From the NCBI RefSeq assembly GCF_900105925.1, contig NZ_LT629791.1, positions 5,860,001 through 5,924,000 on the forward strand: a stretch of 64,000 bases of DNA, written 5' to 3'. This DNA is from Jiangella alkaliphila (GTDB lineage Bacteria > Actinomycetota > Actinomycetes > Jiangellales > Jiangellaceae). The notes below the pieces were generated by a model that made no database searches, was not told the DNA's origin, and saw nothing but the letters and a program-made list of their open reading frames with translations. The position numbers were made by a program, and so were the translations under genes. How positions within the stretch are numbered: position 1 is the first letter of the stretch; each line of letters opens with the position of its first letter. Below are positions 43,109 to 51,444 of the stretch, piece after piece.

Positions 43109-44010
43109 TCACAGCCAGCCGCTGCGCCGGAGCTTGCGATAGAGCAACAGACACGCGCCTATCATGACGCCCACGGCCAGTGGGTAGCCGAACGACCAGT
43201 CCAGCTCCGGCATGTGGTCGAAGTTCATGCCGTAGATCCCGGCGATCATCGTCGGCACGGCGACGATCGCGGCCCACGCGGAGATCTTGCGCAGGATCTA
43301 CTCGCAGCAGGTGGTCGAGGATGTCGCGGAATTACTCGCTCAGCAATGCCCCCTGGGCTGGCGCACAGCGCGATGCGGCCCTGGGTGAGGTCCTCCATGA
43401 CGGGGACCAGCGGATCGACGGCGATGCGGAACTGCAGCACCTGCCGCTTCAGCGAGTAGATCGCCTCGGTGGCGTCGGCGACACCCGGCTGGAACACCAG
43501 CCGCTCGGTCTCGATCACGTCCGCCTCGACGTGCCGGGCCAGCCGCGTGTAGCTGTCGGCGACGAGGTCGCAGACGGCGTACAGGACCCCGGCCGGACCC
43601 GCGTCCAGCAGCCACTTCTCCGACTCGACGCGGTCGCGGACGCCGTCGAGCGCGTTGATCGCCCCGTGCCGGACGGTGATGACGAAGTCGTCGCCGATGA
43701 ACAGCATGATCTCGCCGACCTCGAGCGTGGTGGCGTCCTCGCGGTGCTTGAGCGTCTTGAGCACGGCGAAGACGGTGTCGCCGTACAGCTCCAGCTTGGG
43801 CCGCTGGTGCGCGTTGACGGCGTCGTCGACGGCGAGCGGGTGCAGCCTCAGCTCGTCGACGATGAGGTCGAACTCCTCGTGCGTGGGCTCGAACAGGCCG
43901 ATCCACAGGAAGCTGTCGCCGCGCGCCTTGGCCCGCTCGAACGCCTCACTGATGTCGCCGTCGATCTCCTCGCGCTCGCCGTCTCGGTAGATGGCCTTGT
44001 CCACGATCAC
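43109..44010 (-). pseudogene. corA: Decayed CorA-type Mg2+/Co2+ transporter
   Basis: The N-terminal ~215 codons read well as CorA (MIVDKAIYRDGEREEIDGD, LWIGLFEPTHEEFDLIVDEL, GEIMLFIGDDFVITVRHG). The end, in another frame, has the second half of the pore helix and the signature GIYGMNFDHMPELDW plus the last membrane segment (YPLAVGVMIGACLLLY) to TGA 43109. Between them three lesions appear: a frame change between ~43380 and 43340, a TAA at 43332-43334 where Tyr of EYFRDILDHLLRVD is expected, and a second frame change with loss of about 40 codons around 43298-43305. It sits between rsmD and recG. Confidence 0.85.
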
Positions 44011-44103
44011 GCTGACGATTCCAACACGGCTTCGTGGGCCGGATCGACCGCCAGGCGTCAAGAAACCGCTGAGATTCGCCGTTGTGCCTGCCTGCGGGCG
44101 GAC

Positions 44104-46284
44104 TCAGGCCTTGTCGAGGTAGTCCGCCTCCTGCTCGGCGAGCACCGCCTCGACGGCGCCCAGCAGCGCCGGGTGGTGCGAGAGGTCGGGGTCGGCCTCG
44201 ACGACGGCGGAGGCGTCCTCGCGCGCCTCGGCGATGGTGTCGGCGTGGCGGATGACCCTGAGCAGCTTGAGGCTGGACCGGTGGCCGGACTGCGAGGCGC
44301 CGAGCACGTCGCCCTCGCGGCGGTGCTCGAGGTCGACCTGCGAGAGCTCGAACCCGTCGCGGGTCCTGGCGACGGCGTCCAGCCGTTCGCGCGCGGGTGT
44401 GCCCGGCGGCGCCTCGGTGACCAGCAGGCACACGCCCGGGATGGCGCCACGGCCGATGCGGCCGCGCAACTGGTGCAGCTGCGACACGCCGAACCGGTCG
44501 GCGTCCATGATCACCGTCATCGCCGCCGTCGCCACGTCGATGCCGACCTCGATGACGGTGGTCGCGACGACCACCGGTATCGTCCCGGCGGCGAACGCGG
44601 CCATGACCGCGTCCTTCGTCTCCGCCGGCAGCCGGCCGTGCAGCACGTCGAGGCCGACGCCCTGGAGCGGGCCGGTGCGCAGGTACTCGGCCAGCTCGAG
44701 GACGGCGACCGGGCGGCGCTTTGTGTCATCGCCGGCCGGTTCCTCCTCGACGTCGACCGCGCTGTCGTCGCCGATGCGCGGGCAGACGATGTAGACGCGG
44801 TGGCCGGCCTCGGCCTCCTCGCGCACGCGCTGCCAGGCGCGGTCGAGGAAGTGCGGCTTCTCGTCGACCGGGACGACGTGCGTGGCGACGTCGGCGCGGC
44901 CGCGCGGGACGTCGGTGAGCGTGGAGATCTCGAGGTCGCCGAAGACCGTCATCGCGACCGTCCGCGGGATCGGCGTCGCCGTCATGACCAGCACGTGCGG
45001 CCGGGTGTCGTCGCGGCTCTTGGCGGCCAGCGCGGCCCGCTGCTCGACGCCGAAGCGGTGCTGCTCGTCGACGACGACCAGGCCGAGGTCGAAGAACTGG
45101 ACGTTCTCCTCGAGCAGCGCGTGCGTGCCGACGACGATGCCGGCGTCGCCGGTGACGATCTCGTTCAGCGCCGTCCTGCGCTGCGCCGTCGACATCGAAC
45201 CGGTGAGCAGCGCGACCCGGGTGCCCTGCTCCGCACCGCCGAGCATGCCGCCCTGCGCGAGCGGGCCGAGCATCGCCGTCAGCGACCGGTGGTGCTGCTG
45301 GGCCAGCACCTCGGTGGGCGCCAGCAGGGCAGCCTGTCCCCCGGCGTCGACGACGGCCAGCATCGCCCGCAGCGCGACGACGGTCTTGCCCGCGCCGACC
45401 TCGCCCTGCAGCAGCCGGTGCATCGGGTGCGGGGTGGCCAGCTCGGCGGCGAGCCGCTCGCCGACCTCCCGCTGGCCCTCCGTCAGCTCGAACGGCAGCC
45501 GCTCGTCCAGCGCGTCGAGCAGCCCGCCCGGCGTCGCCCGCCGCGGCGTCGCCGGCAGCGCGGCCGTCGACAGCCGGCGCCGGGCCAGCTCCGTCTGCAG
45601 GACGAACGCCTCCTCGTACCGCAGCCGCCGCTGCGCCGCCCAGGCCTTCTCGATCGTCTTCGGCCGGTGGACGGCGTGCAGCGCCTCGGCCAGGCCGGGC
45701 AGGCGCCGCTTGCGCAGCACCTCGTCGGGCAGCGGGTCCGGCGGGTCGCCGAGTTGCTGGAGCACGACGTCGACCGACTTCGCGATCAGCCAGGACTGGA
45801 CCTTCACGCTGGCCGGGTAGACCGGGATGACCTCGTCGGCGTACTTCTCCGCCGCCTCGCGGATGTCGCCGGCGTCCTCGGGGAACATCTCGTACTCGGG
45901 GTTCGCGAGCTGGCGCTGGTGGCGGAACGCGCCGACCTTGCCGGCGAACAGGCCGATGCGCTCGGGACGCAGGTCGCGCTCGCGCCAGGCCTGGTTGAAG
46001 AACGTCAGGTTCAGCTCGCCGGTGCCGTCGGTGACGACCGCCTCCAGGATCGAGCCGCGCCGGTTCTTCATGCGCCGCTTCGAGACGCTCTTCACCATCG
46101 CGACGACGGTGACCAGCTCGTCCTCGCGCAGCGAGCTGAGCTCTGTCAGCTCGCCGCGCTGGATGTACCGGCGCGGGTAGTGGCGCATGAGGTCGCCGAC
46201 GGTGCGCAGGTCCAACGTGTTCGCCAGCGCCTTGGCGGTCTTGTCGCCGACCACGGTGGTCAGCTGCGTGTCGAATCCGACCAT
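44104..46284 (-). CDS. recG: ATP-dependent DNA helicase RecG
   Basis: 726-residue branch-migration helicase for stalled replication forks. N-terminal wedge/OB domain (VTVVAMVKSVSKRRMKNRRG), helicase motif I GEVGAGKTVVAL, motif II VVVDEQHRFGV, motif III MTATPIPRT, motif VI QLRGRIGRGAIPG; TRG-like region near the end. ATG 46284 overlaps the DAK2 stop (TGATG) and has GGAG 8 nt upstream. Full length. Confidence 0.96.
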   Translation of the reverse strand: MVGFDTQLTTVVGDKTAKALANTLDLRTVGDLMRHYPRRYIQRGELTELSSLREDELVTVVAMVKSVSKRRMKNRRGSILEAVVTDGTGELNLTFFNQAWRERDLRPERIGLFAGKVGAFRHQRQLANPEYEMFPEDAGDIREAAEKYADEVIPVYPASVKVQSWLIAKSVDVVLQQLGDPPDPLPDEVLRKRRLPGLAEALHAVHRPKTIEKAWAAQRRLRYEEAFVLQTELARRRLSTAALPATPRRATPGGLLDALDERLPFELTEGQREVGERLAAELATPHPMHRLLQGEVGAGKTVVALRAMLAVVDAGGQAALLAPTEVLAQQHHRSLTAMLGPLAQGGMLGGAEQGTRVALLTGSMSTAQRRTALNEIVTGDAGIVVGTHALLEENVQFFDLGLVVVDEQHRFGVEQRAALAAKSRDDTRPHVLVMTATPIPRTVAMTVFGDLEISTLTDVPRGRADVATHVVPVDEKPHFLDRAWQRVREEAEAGHRVYIVCPRIGDDSAVDVEEEPAGDDTKRRPVAVLELAEYLRTGPLQGVGLDVLHGRLPAETKDAVMAAFAAGTIPVVVATTVIEVGIDVATAAMTVIMDADRFGVSQLHQLRGRIGRGAIPGVCLLVTEAPPGTPARERLDAVARTRDGFELSQVDLEHRREGDVLGASQSGHRSSLKLLRVIRHADTIAEAREDASAVVEADPDLSHHPALLGAVEAVLAEQEADYLDKA

Positions 46285-47900
46285 CACTCGACTCCGAGCA
46301 GTAGCGGGTAGCGGGGTTGTCCGCCCCGGTAGACGACGGTGTCGGCCTCCGGGTGGCCGCGGCGGACCGCGCGGGCGACGCCGTCGGCGAGGCCCGGGCC
46401 GGCGCCGTCGCCCGTGACGACGGTGACCAGCTCGCCCCCCGCCGCGAGCATACGGGCGACCACCTCGATCGCGACGTCCAGCAGGTCCGCGCCGATGACC
46501 GCGAAGTCGCCGTCGACCACCCCGAGCACGTCGCCCGGCTTGCAGACGCCGGCCATCGTGACCGCCTCCTTCGCGGCGACCGTGACGGCGCCGTGCCGGG
46601 TCTGACCGGCGGCGGACGTCATCGCGACGACGTCGGCGTCGAAGGCGCGGTTGGGCTCGTGGACGGCGAGCGCGGCCAGGCCCTGCACCTGCGCGACCGT
46701 CGGGATGACGGCGGCTCGTCGGTGGTGAGTGCGCAGTTCGGCCGCCGCCGCCTCGGCGACCGGGACCGCGTCGCGCTCGTTCGGCAGGATGACGACGTCG
46801 CTGGTGCGGCCGGTGTCACCGCGGTCGACGGCGGCCAGCATCTCGCCGGTGGACGGCCGGTGCCCGGTCGCCGTCGCGACGACGACGGCGCCGGCCTCGG
46901 CGAACAGCTCGGCCAGCCCGTCGCCGGCGGCGAACGCGACGATGACGCGCTTGTGCGGGGTGTCGGGCCGGCTGCCGTGCTGGGCGGGCAGGTAGGTGAC
47001 GCTGATGCGGTGCGGCCGGCCGGCGGCGATGCCCGCCTCGATGGCCGCACCGGCGTCGTCGGTGTGGACGTGGACGTTCCACTCCTGGCCGGCGCCGCTG
47101 ACGACGAGCGAGTCGCCCAGGTTTGCCAGCGTCTCCTTGAGTTGCGCCGTGTTCCGCTGCGGGGCGTCGAGCAGGTACATGACCTCGTACGCGGGGCCCG
47201 GTTCTTCGCTGTCGCCGCTGGTCAGGGCCGGCGCAGGTACGGTGTGAGCGCCGACGGTGCGCGGCCTGGGCAGCGGGCGCCGTCCGGTCAGCACGGTGTC
47301 GAACGCGTCCAGCAGCACGGTCAGTCCCCGCCCGCCCGCGTCGACGACGCCCGCACGCCGCAAGACGTCCAGCTGCTCCGGCGTCCTGTCGAGTGCCTCG
47401 TGGGCGGCGGCGGCCGCGGCGAGAGCGACGGCGGGGAGGGTGCTGATGGTGTTGCGGGCCGCCTGCTGGGCGGCGTCGGCGGCCGCCTGGGCGACGGTGA
47501 GGATGGTGCCCTCGACGGGGTCGGCGACGGCTCGCTTCGCCTCGTCCGCGGCGTGACCCAGGGCAGCGGCGAGGGCTGTCCCGTCCGCGAGCGTCGTCCC
47601 CGGCCGGCTCAGGACGTCGGCGACGCCGCGCAGCATCTGCGCGACGATGATCCCGGAGTTGCCGCGCGCCCCGAGCAGCGCGCCCCGTGCGACCGCGTCG
47701 GCGGTGCTGCCGAGGTCCGGCGCCGCCGCCTCGGCGTGCTGGACGGCCGCCTCCATGGTGAGGTACAGGTTGGTCCCGGTGTCGCCGTCGGGCACCGGAT
47801 ACACGTTCAGCGCGTCGATCTCTTCCCTGGCCGCCGCGAGCGCGTCCAACCCGGCGCGACACCACCGCAGCACGATCTCAGCGTCGGGAACCGGTGGCAC
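46284..47900 (-). CDS. DAK2/DegV-domain kinase (FakA-like)
   Basis: 538 residues. The N-terminal DhaL-type kinase domain has [18 protein letters not shown] (metal/ATP site) and [18 protein letters not shown]. Then come a middle domain with [10 protein letters not shown] and [20 protein letters not shown], and a C-terminal DegV-like part. In Firmicutes the homologue phosphorylates fatty acids with FakB; in actinobacteria it is always near recG and rpmB. GTG 47900 is fixed by TAGTCT 6 nt upstream. It is divergent from rpmB and overlaps recG by one base. Confidence 0.9.
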   Translation of the reverse strand: MPPVPDAEIVLRWCRAGLDALAAAREEIDALNVYPVPDGDTGTNLYLTMEAAVQHAEAAAPDLGSTADAVARGALLGARGNSGIIVAQMLRGVADVLSRPGTTLADGTALAAALGHAADEAKRAVADPVEGTILTVAQAAADAAQQAARNTISTLPAVALAAAAAAHEALDRTPEQLDVLRRAGVVDAGGRGLTVLLDAFDTVLTGRRPLPRPRTVGAHTVPAPALTSGDSEEPGPAYEVMYLLDAPQRNTAQLKETLANLGDSLVVSGAGQEWNVHVHTDDAGAAIEAGIAAGRPHRISVTYLPAQHGSRPDTPHKRVIVAFAAGDGLAELFAEAGAVVVATATGHRPSTGEMLAAVDRGDTGRTSDVVILPNERDAVPVAEAAAAELRTHHRRAAVIPTVAQVQGLAALAVHEPNRAFDADVVAMTSAAGQTRHGAVTVAAKEAVTMAGVCKPGDVLGVVDGDFAVIGADLLDVAIEVVARMLAAGGELVTVVTGDGAGPGLADGVARAVRRGHPEADTVVYRGGQPRYPLLLGVE

Positions 47901-47906
47901 CCGGCG

Positions 47907-47912
47907 AGACTA
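47907..47912 (-). promoter_or_regulatory. -10 box of a leaderless promoter for the DAK2-recG operon
   Basis: TAGTCT on the minus strand, 6 nt before GTG 47900; no ribosome site. Confidence 0.5.
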
Positions 47913-48031
47913 TCCCGCGCCGGTTTGTTATGTGGCGCGCCCGCCCGGTACCCTGGGGCGGTTGCTCGCGTGGGGGTGTTGGCGCGGGCACCAACACTGT
48001 CGTCTTCCAATCCGTCTCAGTAGGAGTCTCC

Positions 48032-48220
48032 GTGGCTGCCACCTGCGATGTCTGCGGCAAGGGCCCGGGCTTCGGCAACTCGATCTCGCACTCGCACCGC
48101 CGGACCCCGCGTCGCTGGAACCCGAACATCCAGACCGTGCGGACGGTCGTCGGGGGCACCCCCAAGCGGCTGAACGTCTGCACCTCGTGCCTCAAGGCCG
48201 GCAAGGTCGCCCGCCGCTGA
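48032..48220 (+). CDS. rpmB: 50S ribosomal protein L28, zinc-binding form
   Basis: 62 residues beginning (V)[20 protein letters not shown], with the two cysteine pairs CDVC and CTSC of the zinc form. TAGGAG lies 5 nt before GTG 48032. Contrast with the cysteine-free L32 in this window. It is a single-gene unit followed by a strong terminator. Confidence 0.96.
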   Translation: MAATCDVCGKGPGFGNSISHSHRRTPRRWNPNIQTVRTVVGGTPKRLNVCTSCLKAGKVARR

Positions 48221-48230
48221 CGCTTTCCTG

Positions 48231-48280
48231 AACGACCATGAGACGCTCCGCGTTGGGGCGTTTCATGGTCGTTTTGGTTT
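48231..48280 (+). terminator. Intrinsic terminator of rpmB
   Basis: Stem AACGACCATGAGACGCTCC (48231-48249) against GGGGCGTTTCATGGTCGTT (48255-48273), two mismatches, followed by TTGGTTT and further T. Confidence 0.85.
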
Positions 48281-48304
48281 TTCGGGGCTGACGTTGCCGA
48301 GTTG

Positions 48305-48332
48305 GCCTGCCCCCTGCTGCTTTCAATTGTCG
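48305..48332. repeat. Degenerate half of the palindromic repeat unit
   Basis: GCCTGCCCCCTGCTGCTTTC...TTGTCG resembles in inverted form the end of unit c (CGACAATCGAACAGCAGGGG, from 49106). It marks the left border of the second palindrome-rich region. Confidence 0.5.
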
Positions 48333-48616
48333 GGGCCGCTCCAAGAATGGCCCCCGGCCCTAGCCCGCTCTGAGGGCTAGCTCCGCTTGCCCCTCGCCCT
48401 TCCTAGATGGCGTTCTCGGCTACCGACTCCACTGTTCGTCACCCTCCGCTGGCCACCTGCGGGGATCCTCACCCGCCGTAAGTGCACCTCACCCGCCAGA
48501 AGTACCGCATCCAGCCCCGAACCGACCCCAATTCGACCCCCAGGCGAGTGCGGAGCACCCCAAGCGAGCGAGGTGCCCCACCAAACCCGCCGGAAAGCGC
48601 TCACCCACACCCCGTT
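48333..48616. other. Non-coding stretch, left part of the second palindromic region
   Basis: No frame with a plausible start, ribosome site and composition is seen. Base composition is lower in GC3-type periodicity than in genes. Confidence 0.4.
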
Positions 48617-48866
48617 CCATGATCATCGGCGATCGACCACGTCATGGAGCCTGTTGCTGAATGAGGCTCCGTCCAGGCGAGGTGGGGGGAACAACGCGAA
48701 AACGGGCTGAAAATAGGCCCAAGTGGAGGGCCCTTGATCAAATGGCGAAAGCCCACCTCGCTGACCAGCGCCTTTGCAGCGGCCAAGTTGCCCCGTGGAT
48801 GAACATCGTTCTCATCTTTCAAAAAGCAACAGGCTCCATGGTGTGGTCGATCGCCGATGATCATGG
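48617..48866. repeat. 42-bp inverted repeat around 166 bp of non-coding sequence
   Basis: Arms 48617-48658 (CCATGATCATCGGCGATCGA...) and 48825-48866 match at 40 of 42 positions in inverted orientation. Between them are a smaller pair GCGAGGTGGG / CCCACCTCGC and no convincing gene. Confidence 0.85.
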
Positions 48867-49004
48867 GCGCGGGCAGGGGCAGAGCCAGAGGAGGCCAGCG
48901 GCCCGCCACCCACAGCGGAGTCGATCGCCAGAAGGTGCGGCCGCAAGAGGCCAGCGGAGAGCGAACAGCCAGCGGACCCGAAAGCCCGGTCCACTTTCGG
49001 AAGG

Positions 49005-49126
49005 CCCCCTGATGCTGTTCGAACGAGGGCGCGGCGGCGCGGGTCAAGCGGTCATCGATGGCGCGAAGCGCCCAACAGTCCGCTTGAGGCGCGCCGCCGC
49101 GCCCTCGACAATCGAACAGCAGGGGG
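49005..49126. repeat. Palindromic unit c
   Basis: 122-bp unit: CCCCCTGATGCTGTTCGA start, arms 49025-49051 (GAGGGCGCGGCGGCGCGGGT...) and 49080-49106 complementary with two mismatches, core TCATCGATGGCGCGAAGCGC, end TCGAACAGCAGGGGG. Core and inner arms TCAAGCGG / CCGCTTGA are shared with units a and b 36 kb away. Confidence 0.85.
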
Positions 49127-49146
49127 CCGAGGAACCCGGCCAACGG

Positions 49147-50097
49147 TCAGGACCCGGCGAAGTGATCATGCCCGGCCGGCTGGTCATACTCCGCCCCACC
49201 AACGGTGACGCCAGAACCGGCGGAGACCGAGCCGATCACCGTCCACCGCTCAGGGAGCTCCACGTCCGCCGGGAACGTCGCCACCAGGGCGTTGTCGTCC
49301 CCGCCCGTCAGCACCCAAGCCAGCGGATCGGCCCCCAGCGCCGACGCGACCTCACGCAGGGGCTCCGCCACCACCAGCAGCGACGGCGAGACGTCGATCA
49401 GGACGCCGCTGGCGGTGGCGACGTGGCCGAGGTCGCCGAGCAGGCCGTCGCTGACGTCGCACATGGCGGTCGCGCCCAGCCCCGCGGCCTCCGCCCCCGC
49501 CCCATAGGGGACCGCGGGCCGCCGATGCGCCTCGACGACGGCGCGGGGGGTGCGGAAGCCGCGGCTGAGCACCTGGTAGCCGGCCTCCGCCCAGCCGAGC
49601 CGCCCGCACAGCGCGACCACGTCGCCCGCGCGCGCCCCCGACCGCAGAACCGGCGCGGCACCGGCCAGCGTCCCCAGCGCCGTCACCGACACCACCACGA
49701 GCGGCGAGCGCACGACGTCGCCGCCGACGACGGAGGCGCCGACGAGCGCGGCCTCCTCGCCCAGCCCGGCCGACAGCTCGACCGCCCACGACACGGGCAG
49801 GTCGGCCGGCACCCCCAGCCCCACCACCAGCGACGTCGGGCGGGCGCCCATGGCCTCGATGTCGGAGAGGTTCTGGGCGGCCGCCTTGTGGCCGACGTCG
49901 GCGGCGGCGGACCAGTCGCGGCGGAAGTGCCGGTTCTCGACCAGCAGGTCGGTCGTCACCACCACCCGGCCGTCGGGCGCGGCGACCACGGCGGAGTCGT
50001 CGCCGGGGCCGAGGAGGACGTCCGGGCCCTGCGGCAGGCGCGCCGTCACGGCACCGATGAGGCCGAACTCTCCGAGCTCGCCAACGCTGTCGGGCAT
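49147..50097 (-). CDS. thiL: Thiamine-monophosphate kinase
   Basis: 316-residue kinase of the last step of thiamine diphosphate synthesis. N-terminal GDDSAVV motif (VLLGPGDDSAVVAAP), TTDLLVENRHFRRDW, KAAAQNLSDIEAMGARPTSL, and MCDVSDGLLGDLGHVA; late GGDDNALVATF. GGGAG lies 8 nt before ATG 50097. Its 3' end is 21 bp from palindromic unit c. It is divergent from the AsnC-like gene. The TPP-enzyme at 15.9 kb needs its product. Confidence 0.95.
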   Translation of the reverse strand: MPDSVGELGEFGLIGAVTARLPQGPDVLLGPGDDSAVVAAPDGRVVVTTDLLVENRHFRRDWSAAADVGHKAAAQNLSDIEAMGARPTSLVVGLGVPADLPVSWAVELSAGLGEEAALVGASVVGGDVVRSPLVVVSVTALGTLAGAAPVLRSGARAGDVVALCGRLGWAEAGYQVLSRGFRTPRAVVEAHRRPAVPYGAGAEAAGLGATAMCDVSDGLLGDLGHVATASGVLIDVSPSLLVVAEPLREVASALGADPLAWVLTGGDDNALVATFPADVELPERWTVIGSVSAGSGVTVGGAEYDQPAGHDHFAGS

Positions 50098-50186
50098 TCT
50101 GTGCACTCCCTCTTCTCCCGCACGATTACTCGACCAGGTAGGTTGACCGTTCGCACACTTCAATGCACGCGTGGGAGGGCAATCCC

Positions 50187-50423
50187 GTGGTCGTACAGGC
50201 TTACATCCTGATCCAGACCGAGGTGGGCAAGGCCGCCGAGGTCGCCAGGAAGATCTCCGAGATCGACGGCGTCACTCTCGCCGAGGACGTCACCGGGCCG
50301 TACGACGTCATCGTGCGGGCCGAGGCCGGCAACGTCGACGACCTGGGGAAGCTCGTGGTCGCCAAGGTGCAGACGGTCGACGGCATCACCCGCACGCTCA
50401 CGTGCCCCGTCGTCCACATCTGA
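50187..50423 (+). CDS. Stand-alone Lrp/AsnC ligand-binding domain protein
   Basis: 78 residues: an alpha/beta RAM domain (VQAYILIQTEVGKAAEVARK, GPYDVIVRAEAGNVDDLGKL) without any DNA-binding part. Such proteins are found next to thiL in many actinobacteria. GGGAGGG lies 7 nt before GTG 50187; the longer frame from 50163 is less likely. Likely a small-molecule sensing partner of another regulator (inference). Confidence 0.88.
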   Translation: MVVQAYILIQTEVGKAAEVARKISEIDGVTLAEDVTGPYDVIVRAEAGNVDDLGKLVVAKVQTVDGITRTLTCPVVHI

Positions 50424-50863
50424 CGCCGGTCGCCATCCTGCTTGCGACGGGGCTGGCCGGCTGCGGGTACGGCGCCGTCGAGGTCACGCCGCACGAACCC
50501 GAGCCCGGCAGCGCCGACGTCTGCGCCGCCCTGAGGGACGCCCTCCCCGACACGGTCGACGACGCGGTCCGGCGCGACGTCGACCCGTCCTCCGAGTACG
50601 TGGCCGCCTGGGGCCAGCCGCCGATCGTGCTGCGCTGCGGCGTCGCGATGCCCGCCTCGTACCGCCCCGACGCCCAGCTGTTCGAGGTCGACGGCGTCGG
50701 CTGGCTGGCCGACGAGGGCGAGGGCGGGCTGTTCTTCACCGCCGTCGACCGGGAGATCCTGGTCGAGGTCGCCATCCCGGAGGACTACGCGCCCGAGGCG
50801 AACGTGCTGGGCGACCTCGCGACGGCGATCCTCGACACCGTCCCGGAGCGGGCCCTGCAGTAG
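50402..50863 (+). CDS. DUF3515-family lipoprotein
   Basis: 153 residues. Signal peptide MPRRPHLTPVAILLATGLAGC with lipobox LAGC, so anchored at the outer face of the membrane after Cys21. The conserved part CAALRDALPDTVDD, YVAAWGQPPIVLRCGV and VDGVGWLADEGEGG fits DUF3515, common near thiL and ddl in actinobacteria. GTG 50402 lies inside the AsnC-like gene (22-bp overlap). Function unknown. Confidence 0.87.
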   Translation: MPRRPHLTPVAILLATGLAGCGYGAVEVTPHEPEPGSADVCAALRDALPDTVDDAVRRDVDPSSEYVAAWGQPPIVLRCGVAMPASYRPDAQLFEVDGVGWLADEGEGGLFFTAVDREILVEVAIPEDYAPEANVLGDLATAILDTVPERALQ

Positions 50864-50866
50864 CGT
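50861..50866 (+). promoter_or_regulatory. -10 box of a leaderless promoter for the GNAT gene
   Basis: TAGCGT, 6 nt before GTG 50873, overlapping the stop codon (TAG 50861-50863) of the DUF3515 gene. Confidence 0.4.
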
Positions 50867-50872
50867 CGGACG

Positions 50873-51388
50873 GTGCCGACGACGCAACCCACCACGCTGA
50901 CGACCGAACGTCTCACCCTGCGCCCGATGGAAGAGCGCGACGCCGACGCGTTCGCCGCCATGAACGCCGACCCCGCCGTGATGGAGCACTTCACCACCGG
51001 CCCGCTGGACCGCGAAGCGTCCGACCGCATGCTCGCGAAGATGCGCGAGCACCACCTGCGCGAGGGCCACAGCCTGGCCGCGGTCGAGCGGACCGCCGAC
51101 GGCGTGTTCCTCGGCTTCGCCGGCATCCACCGCCACCACTGGTACCCGGACGACGTCGAGATCGGCTGGCGCCTCGCGCCGCACGCGTGGGGGCACGGCT
51201 ACGCCACCGAGGCGGCGACCGCCTGGATGGAGTACGCGTTCGGCGAGCTGGGCCTGCCGCGGCTGATCTCCATCACGATCCCCGCGAACACGCGCTCGAT
51301 CGCCGTCATGCGCCGCCTGGGCTTCACCCTCTGGGAGGAGGCCACGCACGAGGGCCTGGACGTGGTCGTGTACGCGCGCCAGGGCTAG
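50873..51388 (+). CDS. GNAT-family N-acetyltransferase (RimJ/RimL-like)
   Basis: 171 residues. N-terminal TTERLTLRPMEERDADAFAA and acetyl-CoA pocket WRLAPHAWGHGYATEAATAW; C-terminal ITIPANTRSIAVMRRLGF. It resembles the branch acetylating ribosomal protein or other protein N-termini, though many members act on small molecules. GTG 50873 has a -10 box 6 nt upstream. Confidence 0.88.
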   Translation: MPTTQPTTLTTERLTLRPMEERDADAFAAMNADPAVMEHFTTGPLDREASDRMLAKMREHHLREGHSLAAVERTADGVFLGFAGIHRHHWYPDDVEIGWRLAPHAWGHGYATEAATAWMEYAFGELGLPRLISITIPANTRSIAVMRRLGFTLWEEATHEGLDVVVYARQG

Positions 51389-51444
51389 CCAATGGCCGAC
51401 CGCCAGGTCCAAGGCGGCGGCGAGTACGACGAGGTAATAGAGAA

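Noticed and set aside
43180-46311. A 1043-codon frame on the plus strand opposite corA/recG
   Set aside because: Shadow of the GC-rich antisense strand; RecG is clearly coded on the minus strand.
50098-50186. TPP riboswitch at thiL
   Set aside because: The 89-bp gap has no THI-box sequence or matching stems.
48661-50211. A 516-codon open frame crossing the palindromic island and thiL
   Set aside because: Arg/Gly/His-rich shadow of thiL and of inverted repeats; no ribosome site or recognisable motif.
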